A stretch of DNA of 17,891 nucleotides from Propionibacteriaceae bacterium (lineage in GTDB: Bacteria > Actinomycetota > Actinomycetes > Propionibacteriales > Propionibacteriaceae): positions 1-17,891 of the forward strand of contig JAIRRM010000207.1 in assembly GCA_031255975.1 (NCBI GenBank), in the 5' to 3' direction. Positions within the stretch are counted from its first letter, which is position 1, and each line of letters begins with the position of its first letter. Position numbers and translations under genes: made by a program. Positions 1 to 8,200 of this stretch are shown piece by piece. The notes under the pieces were generated by a model. That model was given only the letters and a program-made list of their open reading frames with translations, searched no databases and was not told the DNA's origin.

Positions 1-624
1 CCGCACCGCGGGTTGGGTACGCAACAACAGTTCGGCGTAATACAGCAGGTCGTCGAAGTCGAGCGCGTTGGCCGCAGTCAGCCGATCCTGATAGCGCAGA
101 TACGCATCGCCATAGTGCCGCCCCGGCCCAAACTTAGGGGCAAGGGCTAGGGCTTCACTCGGCCCCACCAGTTCGTTCTTCATCGCCGACACCCACCCGA
201 GCACGCTGCGCGGTGCCACCTGTTTGGTGTCCACCTCCATCTCGTGCAGCACTAGCGTCATCAGGCGACGGGAGTCGCCCTCGTCGTAGATGGTGAACGA
301 GCGCCGCAGGCCGATCTTGTCGCCGTCGGCCCGCAGAATACGCACGCACGCCGAATGGAACGTGGACACCCACATCCAGTTGGCGCGTCGCCCCACCAGT
401 TCGACTACCCGGCTGCGCATTTCACCCGCCGCTTTGTTGGTGAACGTGATCGCCAGCACCTGCGCCGGATCGACATGACGCCGCGCCAACAGATACGCGA
501 TACGGCGGGTGAGCACCCTGGTCTTGCCAGAGCCGGCCCCCGCCACCACCAGCAATGGAGTACCCTCGTGCAGCACCGCAGCGCACTGTTCGGGGTTGAG
601 GTCGGTCAGCAAATCTTCTCGCAT
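1..624 (-). CDS. PcrA/UvrD-type superfamily 1A DNA helicase, N-terminal 208 residues (C-terminus outside window)
   Basis: This is an ATP-dependent 3'-5' helicase of the UvrD/PcrA family, which acts in nucleotide excision repair and in removing proteins from DNA. Seen in the translation from ATG at 624: a Q-motif (LNPEQ, residues 9-13), Walker [10 protein letters not shown] (28-36), motif Ia FTNKAAGEM (61-69), motif Ib STFHS (87-91) and motif II region DFDDL (189-193). The frame stays open to the left edge, so only domain 1A and part of 1B are present. The 1B-like insertion (about 100-185) is typical of PcrA/UvrD rather than Rep or RecB, but the choice between PcrA, UvrD and a UvrD2-type paralogue cannot be made from this part. 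No clear Shine-Dalgarno precedes the ATG. A TAAGCT hexamer lies 10 nt upstream, so the leader may be very short. Confidence 0.93.
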   Translation of the reverse strand, partial: MREDLLTDLNPEQCAAVLHEGTPLLVVAGAGSGKTRVLTRRIAYLLARRHVDPAQVLAITFTNKAAGEMRSRVVELVGRRANWMWVSTFHSACVRILRADGDKIGLRRSFTIYDEGDSRRLMTLVLHEMEVDTKQVAPRSVLGWVSAMKNELVGPSEALALAPKFGPGRHYGDAYLRYQDRLTAANALDFDDLLYYAELLLRTQPAVR

Positions 625-641
625 GGCTTGTCTGAGCTTAC

Positions 642-653
642 CGGTGAACACCG
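642..653. promoter_or_regulatory. 12-bp perfect palindrome between divergent helicase and PspC genes
   Basis: CGGTGAACACCG is a perfect inverted repeat (5-bp arms, AA/TT centre). It sits next to the presumed -10 hexamer of the leftward helicase gene (TAAGCT, 635-640 on the minus strand) and 51 bp before the PspC ATG. It does not match the actinobacterial LexA box (GAAC-N4-GTTC). It is an operator candidate only, because one palindrome of this length can occur by chance. Confidence 0.25.
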
Positions 654-692
654 ACTAAACCGTGAGACGGCACGTACTGCCCTTGCCCCAGG

Positions 693-698
693 TAGGCT
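693..698 (+). promoter_or_regulatory. -10 hexamer for leaderless pspC-like gene
   Basis: TAGGCT matches TANNNT and ends 6 nt before the ATG at 705. That puts the expected transcription start at or within a base of the start codon. There is no usable Shine-Dalgarno. This is the usual form of leaderless genes in actinobacteria. No good -35 is visible. Confidence 0.5.
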
Positions 699-704
699 GT
701 ACCC

Positions 705-965
705 ATGGCACTGAAGAAGTTGCGCCGCTCGCACAAAAACAGGTTTATCGCTGGGGTGTGCGGTGGCATCGGGGAGTTCCTGAACGTCGACGCCAACATC
801 GTACGTTTGGTGTTCATCGCCGCCTCGCTCATCACCGTCGGCACCACGGTGCTCGTCTACTTTGCTCTCTGGGTGGTGCTCGCGGACGACACCACCGGCG
901 AACTCGGTGCCGACAAGCTCGCCGACGTCTACGAGAAGTACCGCAACCGTCCTACCACGGGCTGA
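705..965 (+). CDS. PspC-domain small membrane protein
   Basis: An 86-residue protein of the PspC (phage shock protein C) family. Residues 5-60 carry the family signature: a basic N-terminus (KKLRRSHKNR), then AGVCGGIGEFLNVDANIVRL, then hydrophobic segments at about 31-44 and 46-60 ending in VLADD. The tail (about 61-86) is short and charged. In many actinobacteria such short proteins stand alone, without pspA or pspB, as here. The role in envelope stress is known for the family and is inferred here. It converges on the ECF operon with 94 bp between stop codons. The start is supported by the domain beginning at residue 5 and by the TAGGCT hexamer 6 nt upstream. Confidence 0.88.
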   Translation: MALKKLRRSHKNRFIAGVCGGIGEFLNVDANIVRLVFIAASLITVGTTVLVYFALWVVLADDTTGELGADKLADVYEKYRNRPTTG

Positions 966-1059
966 TCCCTCGCCCAGTATTGTCTTTACAAGCCTGCGGG
1001 CGTGTCGTTGCGTTTGCCAAGTGCCTGTGCGCGCGTTCACCTGCGGCGCGGTTCAGGCG

Positions 1060-1788
1060 CTAGCGCGGTTGGAACATTCCGTAGCGGGTTTTCAGCCGTG
1101 TCAGTTTTTCCACGATGAGCGTGGACAGCAACGTCAGGAACACCGCTGAAGCGAAAGCGTGCAGCGCGTTGAACGGAACCCCGGAGAGGTAGATGGCGAA
1201 GATGGCGGGCCAGGTGAACTCAGAGGCCCACATCATCACCGAAGCGGTGTCCACCAGCAGCCCGTAGATGACGAACGTGGCCACCGTGCCGTACCCGATG
1301 ATCCAGGGTTTATACGAACGGGAGCCGCGGCCCAATCCGTTACGTTCGGCGGCACCACGGGAGAAAAACACTCCGGCGAGAAATCCGATGAGCCCGTAGG
1401 CGAACATCTGCCACGGTGTCCAGGGGCCATGGCCGAAGATGAAGTTGGAGACGAACCCGGTAAGAGCCCCCACGACGAACCCGGATTCGCGCCCCAGCCC
1501 CACCCCGGCCAGGATCACTACCGCCACCCCCGGCTTGAACTGCGGCACCATGAAGAACGCCGCGCGTCCGGTCACGGCGATGGCCGTCATCACCGCGATG
1601 ATGACCACCTCGCGGGCGGCGGGTTTACGCCCCTCGAACGCCGCGAAGAACGGCACTATGGCCAGCAAAATCACCGCGAACGCCACGAAATAGTAACTGC
1701 GCTCGAAAGGGAACAGCACCCCAAGCAACAGCACCAAAGGTATCCCGGTCAGTGACAGCACCCATGCCAACCGCACCCAGGGGTTCAT
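1060..1788 (-). CDS. ECF transporter S component, CbrT-like, predicted cobalamin/corrinoid specificity
   Basis: A 242-residue integral membrane protein that would bind the vitamin in the membrane and dock on EcfT. It shows about six hydrophobic segments. A conserved S-component core runs from about residue 60 to 140, with an AxxxA-type motif (AVMTA, 65-69) of the kind used for EcfT contact, GVGLGRESGFVVGALTGF (95-112) and GPWTPWQMFAYGLIGFLAG (121-139). The GxGPWTPWQM block recurs in S proteins encoded beside DUF4430/toroid surface proteins. The start is ATG at 1788, which overlaps the stop of the ATPase gene as ATGA (translational coupling); a longer frame upstream lies inside the ATPase gene and is not used. 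It is the last gene of the riboswitch-headed operon, and that is the main ground for cobalamin rather than riboflavin or another vitamin. No clear terminator follows in the 94-bp convergent gap. Confidence 0.85.
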   Translation of the reverse strand: MNPWVRLAWVLSLTGIPLVLLLGVLFPFERSYYFVAFAVILLAIVPFFAAFEGRKPAAREVVIIAVMTAIAVTGRAAFFMVPQFKPGVAVVILAGVGLGRESGFVVGALTGFVSNFIFGHGPWTPWQMFAYGLIGFLAGVFFSRGAAERNGLGRGSRSYKPWIIGYGTVATFVIYGLLVDTASVMMWASEFTWPAIFAIYLSGVPFNALHAFASAVFLTLLSTLIVEKLTRLKTRYGMFQPR

Positions 1789-3671
1789 GACGCTGCCCCG
1801 GTTGTGGTTTCCGGCTTTTGTGAGGCGGGTTCTGGAACAGGTTCGCCCGCGTCCCGCTGGGTTGCCGGGACACTCTCCGGCGAGGTGCATTCGGCGGGTA
1901 GTGCCTGAATCCGTTCCACCAGATCGGACACGGTGATCGCCCCCGAGACCAACCCTCGGCTCATCCGGTTGGCCGCGGTGGTGTAGAAACTGTTACCGGA
2001 GAAGAACTCACGCGGAACGCCTTCGGTGACCACGACCCCATCGAAAAACAACAGACAACGCGAAGCGTGCTCAGCCGCGAACTCCACATCATGCGACACC
2101 ATCAGGATGCTCAACCCTTGGTCAATGAGCCGACGCAGCACCCCGGCCAGCTTGGCCTTGAAGAAGGCGTCCATGCCCTTGGTGGGTTCATCTAGCAGCA
2201 GCAGTTTGGGCCGGGTCAGCAACGCCAACGCTAGCGCGGCCCGCTGCTGCTCGCCACCGGAGACATCGTACGGATGACGTTCAAGCAGTTCGGTGATCTC
2301 GGCGGCAGCGGCGGCCGACGCCACCATGGCGGCGCGCTCTTCCTTTTCAGGGAAGTGCGTAGTGGCCACGTCATCCAGATCGTCACCGATGGTGTTACGC
2401 ATAAAAAGGGTCTGCGGGTCCTGCGGCAGCACCGCCAGCCCGGCGCGAGTGAGTTCCATACCCTTCGCTTTCGTCGGGTCTAAACCGAGCAGTCGCACCT
2501 TGCCGCGATATGGCTTATGCAAACCGGACAGCACCCTAAGCGTGGTGGTTTTGCCGCTGCCGTTGCCCCCGACGAGACACGCGAACTCACCTTGACGCAC
2601 CGTCAGATCCACTCCGCGCAGCACGTCGTCGTCGCCGCGACTGTAACGGAACCACAAGTCACGAGCGCTGATGATGGGCTCCGCTCCGTCGGCATCTCCC
2701 ACTTCGGTGGCACTCCTCGCCTTGACGGCGTTCTCCACATCCTTGGATTCCGGAAAACCCAATCGGTGGCCGGGCTCAGCGATCAGATGAGCGTGATCGA
2801 GTTTGCGGGCCAGATACGCCCGTCCCTCCCGAATACTTACGGGACACTCGGCCGGGCGGGGCGGGGCTACGGCGCACTCTGGAGAGGTTCGAACGGAATC
2901 GGGGGCGTCCAACGCCAACGACAATCGGACGGCGGCGGGTAGTGCCGCCACCATCGGGTCGGACTCATGGACCAGCGCCAGACCCACGGTGCGTGGGGGC
3001 TCGTCGGCCACCAGTCGGCCATCATTTAGCGTCAGCACCCGGTCGGCGAGCGGGAAAGCGGTCTCCAAGCGGTGCTCGGTGACCAGTACGGTGGTGCCGA
3101 TCTCATCGTTGATTCGTTTCGTAGCGGCCAAAAAATCCACGGCAGCGATGGGATCGAGTTGCGCGGTTGGCTCGTCGAGCAACAACAGATCGGGCTGCAT
3201 CGTCATCACCGCGGCCAGATTCAGCAACTGCTTCTGCCCCCCGGAGAGGGTATCCACATTTCGGTGATACCAATCGCCGATGCCGAAGAAGCTGGCCATC
3301 TCGGCGACACGACGGCGGATGACATCCGAAGGGGTTCCCAACGACTCCAGCCCGAACGCCAACTCGTGCCACACCTTGTCGGTGACGATCTGGTTATCGG
3401 GGTTCTGTAGCACGAAACCGATACGACGCGCCTGCTCTGCCTGGGGCACTTCGCCTAGCGGTCGCCCGTCAAAACGCACCGCTCCAGAGCGGGTACCGTA
3501 CGGGGTGAGCGCCGTTTTCAAGTGCTTAAGCAGCGTGGTCTTGCCACACCCGGATTGCCCAATGAGCAGCGCGAACTCCCCCGCCGCCAACTCGAAGCTC
3601 ACGGCGTGCAGCACGTCTTGTTCGGTGTTCGGGAAAGCAAAACTTAGCTGTTCGACCTGAATGAGCGCCAT
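1785..3671 (-). CDS. ECF transporter energising ATPase, two fused ABC domains (EcfA-EcfA')
   Basis: A 628-residue cytoplasmic protein that supplies both nucleotide-binding domains of the ECF importer in one chain. NBD1 has Walker A GQSGCGKTT (38-46), Q-loop Q89, signature LSGGQ (142-146), Walker B LLLLDEP (162-168) and switch H200. NBD2 has Walker A GGNGSGKTT (368-376), signature VSGGE (470-474), Walker B LLLLDEP (490-496) and H527. Both sites look catalytically intact. A poorly conserved linker of about 80 residues (about 255-335) joins the halves, and a Pro/Glu-rich tail (about 592-628) follows NBD2. The start chosen is ATG at 3671, with GGAAGAGGTG just upstream and ALIQVEQLSFAF beginning NBD1 at once. 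It overlaps the 3' end of ecfT by 28 nt. A frame open to 3725 adds 18 residues inside ecfT and is not favoured. Confidence 0.93.
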   Translation of the reverse strand: MALIQVEQLSFAFPNTEQDVLHAVSFELAAGEFALLIGQSGCGKTTLLKHLKTALTPYGTRSGAVRFDGRPLGEVPQAEQARRIGFVLQNPDNQIVTDKVWHELAFGLESLGTPSDVIRRRVAEMASFFGIGDWYHRNVDTLSGGQKQLLNLAAVMTMQPDLLLLDEPTAQLDPIAAVDFLAATKRINDEIGTTVLVTEHRLETAFPLADRVLTLNDGRLVADEPPRTVGLALVHESDPMVAALPAAVRLSLALDAPDSVRTSPECAVAPPRPAECPVSIREGRAYLARKLDHAHLIAEPGHRLGFPESKDVENAVKARSATEVGDADGAEPIISARDLWFRYSRGDDDVLRGVDLTVRQGEFACLVGGNGSGKTTTLRVLSGLHKPYRGKVRLLGLDPTKAKGMELTRAGLAVLPQDPQTLFMRNTIGDDLDDVATTHFPEKEERAAMVASAAAAAEITELLERHPYDVSGGEQQRAALALALLTRPKLLLLDEPTKGMDAFFKAKLAGVLRRLIDQGLSILMVSHDVEFAAEHASRCLLFFDGVVVTEGVPREFFSGNSFYTTAANRMSRGLVSGAITVSDLVERIQALPAECTSPESVPATQRDAGEPVPEPASQKPETTTGAAS

Positions 3672-4540
3672 GTCACCTCTTCCTTCAATCCCAGTAACAA
3701 AGGCGCGAAACACACCAGCGCCCACACCCCGATCACCAGCCAGGCGAGTGGTACGGCGGGGTTCAGTTCAATGGCCGGAAAGTACTCCGCACGCAACACC
3801 CCAGCGACACTAGCCACGATCACCACCAGCAGCCCGCCCCCCAGCGCCAACGCGCCCATCAGGTCGCGTTCACGCCAGCGGAAATCGTTGTACGCGCTAC
3901 GCCCCGGTAGGCCGTACCCCCTGGCCAGCATGGAATCGGATGTATCAACGGCGTTCTCCAACGCCCAGGTGAGCATGATCGACAGCACCGCCGCCCCGTG
4001 CCGGGCTCGGGCGTACCAGTTTCCAGATGCCACGTCGCGTCCGATGCCCCGCTGCGCGGCGGCGATACGTTTTGCCTGCGCAAGGTAGCGCGGCACAAAC
4101 CGTAACACCATGGCGAAAGTGAGCGACAACGCCGGAACAACATGCCCAAACACGCAAAGAAACTTGTCGGAGGTCATCACCTGGTTGTAGCTGACGAACC
4201 ACAGCAGCACCGACCCCACCATCAGCGCCGCAACCCAGCCGTACACCACCGCTTCCAACGTGATGGGGTTATCCTCCCAGTAGAACAGCGTGGTCACTCC
4301 GCGATGGTTGAACACCGGGTTGAACAGTGCCGCAATCACCATCAGTAACATCAGGCCGGGCAGCAGCTTACGTAGCCCCGCCCAGCGCACCAGGTAAAAC
4401 GCATAGGCAAGCGCGCCGACGAACGAAACGGTGAGAATGAGCGGGTGCAGAAATACCACGCTCACCCCAACCACGAGCACGAAATAGCCGAACACTACGA
4501 CGGGATGCAGGCTCCCGAAAGCGTCTGAGTTACGCACCAC
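3644..4540 (-). CDS. ecfT: ECF transporter T component (EcfT, CbiQ-like)
   Basis: A 298-residue transmembrane coupling protein that links the ATPase to the S component. It has hydrophobic segments at about 12-32, 35-51, 58-74, 98-116, 230-250 and 263-285. Two cytoplasmic coupling-helix motifs are present: AQRG (162-165) and ARG within SMLARGYG (203-210). The second is the hallmark of EcfT and contacts the ATPase grooves. Translation starts at GTG 4540 or the adjacent GTG 4537, two bases after the stop of the DUF4430 gene, and the 3' end overlaps the ATPase gene by 28 nt. A dedicated T component in the operon suggests a group I ECF system not shared with other S proteins. Confidence 0.92.
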   Translation of the reverse strand: MVRNSDAFGSLHPVVVFGYFVLVVGVSVVFLHPLILTVSFVGALAYAFYLVRWAGLRKLLPGLMLLMVIAALFNPVFNHRGVTTLFYWEDNPITLEAVVYGWVAALMVGSVLLWFVSYNQVMTSDKFLCVFGHVVPALSLTFAMVLRFVPRYLAQAKRIAAAQRGIGRDVASGNWYARARHGAAVLSIMLTWALENAVDTSDSMLARGYGLPGRSAYNDFRWRERDLMGALALGGGLLVVIVASVAGVLRAEYFPAIELNPAVPLAWLVIGVWALVCFAPLLLGLKEEVTWRSFRSNS

Positions 4541-4542
4541 CG

Positions 4543-5292
4543 CTACCCCAACGCGCCGGAGCCGCCGATGTCGCGGCCCAGGGCACAGGTGTAGCGCCAG
4601 CGGATACTATCGCCGTCTTTCAACTCGTACTGGCTGGCACCGTAGTTGGGGTACCAACCATTCACCGAATACATCCAGCCGCTCTCTGAGCCGCCGTCGA
4701 ACTCGCAGATGTTGCTGATGCACTCCACGTACGCGCTGTTGTAGATCACCGAGTTGCGGAACGCCATGTGGATGCCGCGATTCCGAGTCTCGCGCTTCAG
4801 CACGTCAAACACCGACTCTCCTGGGGTGAACTCCACCGTTCGCTCGCCGAGAATCCACCCGTTGGCGGGGCATCCGGCCACCCCGGCAGCGGTGAGGCAA
4901 TCGATACGCAACGTGACGGTGTGGGTAACCGGAGGCTCGCTGGTCGTAGTAGTCGTCGTGGTCGTCGTGGTTGTTGTGGTCGTCGTAGTAGTGCTCGTGG
5001 GCGGCCGGGTGGTACCACTGCCACTACCGCCGCCCCCGCCTCCGGTGGCGGTGGTGGACGTGCTGGTGGCGGCGACGCTGGGCGCGTTCGTCCCCACCGA
5101 CGTCTCCGATGTCGCAGGCGGTGTGTCATCGGCCGTAGTCGTCGTGGAGGTAGTCACCGAGTCAGAACTCGTGGTGAGCGGAACTGCGGGGTCATCGCCG
5201 CCGCTTTGACTGCTGATAATCATGACGATCACCAAGGCGACCGCCGCCACTACGGCGGCCACCCCAGCGATCAGCCCTTTGGAGAGCTTCAT
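4543..5292 (-). CDS. Membrane-tethered DUF4430 (transcobalamin-like C-terminal domain) protein
   Basis: A 249-residue extracytoplasmic protein. Residues 6-28 form an N-terminal membrane anchor or uncleaved signal with no lipobox cysteine. Residues about 35-121 are a low-complexity linker rich in Thr, Ser and Gly, including six Gly (84-89) and 17 consecutive Thr (101-117). Residues about 123-245 form a DUF4430 domain with FTPGESVFDVLKRE (155-168), SGWMYSVNGWYPNYGAS (204-220) and LKDGDSIRWRYT (224-235). Five cysteines (132, 141, 191, 196, 236) could make two disulfides. The family includes the small beta domain of intrinsic factor and transcobalamin, which caps bound cobalamin. ATG 5292 lies 6 nt after the stop of the giant surface gene, with AAAGGGG upstream. 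Inference: a stalked binding domain that hands the ligand to the S component. Substrate is inferred from the operon, not shown by residues. Confidence 0.88.
   Translation of the reverse strand: MKLSKGLIAGVAAVVAAVALVIVMIISSQSGGDDPAVPLTTSSDSVTTSTTTTADDTPPATSETSVGTNAPSVAATSTSTTATGGGGGGSGSGTTRPPTSTTTTTTTTTTTTTTTTTSEPPVTHTVTLRIDCLTAAGVAGCPANGWILGERTVEFTPGESVFDVLKRETRNRGIHMAFRNSVIYNSAYVECISNICEFDGGSESGWMYSVNGWYPNYGASQYELKDGDSIRWRYTCALGRDIGGSGALG
4942..4992 (-). repeat. 17-codon polythreonine tract with mixed codons
   Basis: Seventeen consecutive Thr codons encode residues 101-117 of the DUF4430 protein. All four Thr codons occur (ACG, ACC, ACT, ACA), so the DNA is only imperfectly triplet-repetitive. 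That argues for selection on the protein (a stiff, possibly O-glycosylated stalk) more than for recent slippage. Confidence 0.9.
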
Positions 5293-5298
5293 TATCGA

Positions 5299-8200
5299 TT
5301 ACACCCCTTTCGCGACACCGCGACGGCGTGGGGAGGTGTTGCGTAGTACTCCCACACCCGCCAACAACATGAGCACCACGAATGGCAGCAACCCGGTACT
5401 ATTCGCAGCCAGTTCGCCGCCAGTGGGCACGCTCGGCTCCCCAACAGGGAGCACCACAAAGCTGGCGACAGCAACAGCAGAGTCACTCGTAACCGTCACC
5501 GTATGCTCCCCTGGCTCAAAATCCGCGGGAACCAGCCATGTCCAGGACACCACGCCAACAGCGTCGGCATCCTGACTACCCAAATCAACCGGCTCGGAAT
5601 GAACCACGGCCCGCACACTCTCACCAGGCACAAACCCGGTGCCAGTGAACGTAATCGTGCTACCAGCGACTACCTCGGTAACGACCACACCAGCGGCGGA
5701 CACCGTGATGGAAACCCCCGGTGTAACCACACCATCTGCCGACCATGGCCGCAACGTCACATCAGTCATGTCATACAGGCTCGTCGCCCCAGTCAACACC
5801 CGATACAACGCATCGAGGGCATAAACGCCCTGCTCAGTCGCCATACCATTAGCGCCGCCAGTTGACGTATGCGCAAACGCCCCGGAATCCAGTTGATAAG
5901 CGCTAAACGCGTCCCATACGCTACGGGTCTCACCGACACTGAACGCGTCAGGACGCACAACCTTGGTGAACCGGGCATCATCCAAGCCGATACCCAGCGC
6001 CGCCAACGCGGTAATCACCTGGGCGGCACTCTCCGAATTGGCAGTGCCCCAAGTAACAAACCCGGCATCGCCTAACTGCATATCAGAAAGCGCAGTCAAA
6101 CCAGCGGCAACCGCAGCAGACACCCCAGCGGGCGGCAGCACCCCCTGATAATGGGGAGCCAGCGCCTGCAACGCCATCGCGGTCACATCGGGATCAGCCG
6201 GAGCCGCACCAGACAGCGACCAGCCGCCGCCGGCAACCTGGTGATTCACAATATAGTCACGGTAGTATTCCCTATCCGCGGCACTCCCGTAACCACCCGA
6301 GTTCAACGCCAACAGCGCGAAAATCGGGCCATTCAACCCTTGACGTTCCACCTTGGCGCGGTCCGCCAACGGTGCCGTCAAATCGTAACCATCAAACTGG
6401 GTGGCATCCACACCTAACGCGGTAAGCGCCAACACCACCCGTGAATACTCGGTGTATCTGTTGCTAGACAACACACCCGCCGCGTCACTCACCGACTCAG
6501 CCAGAGCGTCGAGATACGCTTCACGCTGCTCAGCACTCAGCGCGCCGCCACGCGCCAAACCAAGCAACACCCACTCAGCACCATAGCCAAGATCATCCAA
6601 CTCATACGCAGCACTCTGATACACCGCCGCCGCATCGTACGCGGCCTTCACCTGCGCGGCATCCGGCAACACCGGCGGAGTAACTGGCGGCTCCACCAAA
6701 ACAACGGCTGGCAGCACGCTGTACACACCGTTCAATGCCGGGGCGTTCATGTTGGCACCCACTCCGGAGTCGGTGATGAAACGATGGGTACCCAGGGTGG
6801 AGCCCATGTGCCCCATCATGATGTAGCCATCTTCGAGCCAATAGCCCATGCTCACGTCATCCGGCAACGTCACTACCACGTTGTTCGTGGTGATGAAGTC
6901 ATACTGCGTACCTCTTGCGAGCGTCACCTCTACGGCGTCAGAAGTCACGTAGTGAATCTTGCCGGTACCCCCAAAGCCAGGGTTGTAGATGCCAGACATC
7001 TTTGGCACCGGGATGAACAGTCCGCTGAGATGCACCTTCACCTGGTCGCCCGCCGCCGGGGTTTCGCCGGGACGGGTGAGGTTGGTGACCACCGGGGTCA
7101 CCACGGCGGCACGGATGATCTTGTACGACACCGCGCCAGCGGCCTCGGCACGTACCACATTGTTGCCTGGACGCAGGGTGGTGGTATGGCCTTCATCCGT
7201 GGCCTCGGCTGCGATCCAGTCGTCACCGAACATCGGGTTCCAATACGTGACGTTGGCCGTATCGTCGCCCACCGTGACGCTGACATCCGTGCTGTCGCCC
7301 AACAGATACCAGGTGTCGAACTCGGAATCCCAGATGGCATCGGTGTACGGCTTCGGCACTAAGATGACGGGCGCTGCCGCGCCATCGCCGCCAACAGTGA
7401 CCACCACGATGGCTGTCCGCTGCGGATCGGTGGCACCGTAACGTCCGCCGAATGATCCAGCGTTTGCCGTGGCGACATCGATAGCGTCGTAGCTCACCTC
7501 GATGATGGCGGTGCCTGGTTTGAGTGCCGTCAGATCAGCCCAGTTCGGAATCACCGAATGCGGAGCAACCGAAACCACATCGGCACCTTCGAGCACCGTG
7601 AAGTGAAAATCCGGTTCGATCATCTTGTTCGCCGTTTCGTTGTTGACGATCTGCCAGGCGGCGCGGAAACCGCGCAACCGGAAGTTGTCGCCGACTTCCA
7701 ACCGGAGATGGTTGTCGGAGTTTGGCACATTCACGAATGTGCTGGCCTCGTTGAAGTTCGGCGTCGCCGTGTTGGTGGTGTCGGCTGGATTCTCATCGTC
7801 GCCAAAGGTCACCACGGTGCTGGATTCGCCGCCGATGTAGCCGGCCTTGGTGATGTGACCGGGCAACGACACCCGGTAGCTGAAACTGCCGTCGCTGCTC
7901 GTGGGTACCACCTGGTAAATGGTGGTGCCGTCGCCACCGGGCAGCACCGCGTGCGGTGTTTGCAGCACCATGTCGTAGTTGCTGGCCTGCCGGAACACTT
8001 TCACACTCGCTTCACTAGGCACGATGAGGTCATACAGCCTGTTCAGCGGTTGCGAACTGTTTGTGATGGTCGTACCGGCATTCACCCTGAGGTTCACGGC
8101 ACGCGGTGCCAGCCCGAGACCCCCAACCGGAGTGAGGGTGAGGTTATACGACTCCCCGGCGCGCATCAGCGCCGCATATGCCGGGTTGTTCACCGACTTG

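Noticed and set aside
1159..1755. 198-residue plus-strand frame opposite the S component
   Set aside because: Antisense to a membrane protein with conserved motifs; composition (Gly, His, Glu, Asp, Pro-rich) is that of a shadow frame.
1789..1890. 34-residue upstream extension of the S component
   Set aside because: It overlaps the ATPase tail; the ATGA junction at 1785-1788 is the standard coupled start and the first membrane segment follows soon after it.
3672..3725. 18-residue upstream extension of the fused ATPase
   Set aside because: ATG 3671 has a good ribosome site and begins the ABC domain directly; the extension lies inside ecfT.
4942..4992. Triplet tract as a CRISPR or phase-variable repeat
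   Set aside because: It is a single in-frame Thr run with mixed codons, with no spacer structure and no pure repeat long enough to slip easily.
4797..5129. 110-residue minus-strand frame in the Thr/Gly linker region
   Set aside because: Pro/Arg-rich reading of the simple-sequence linker in a different frame; no ribosome site.
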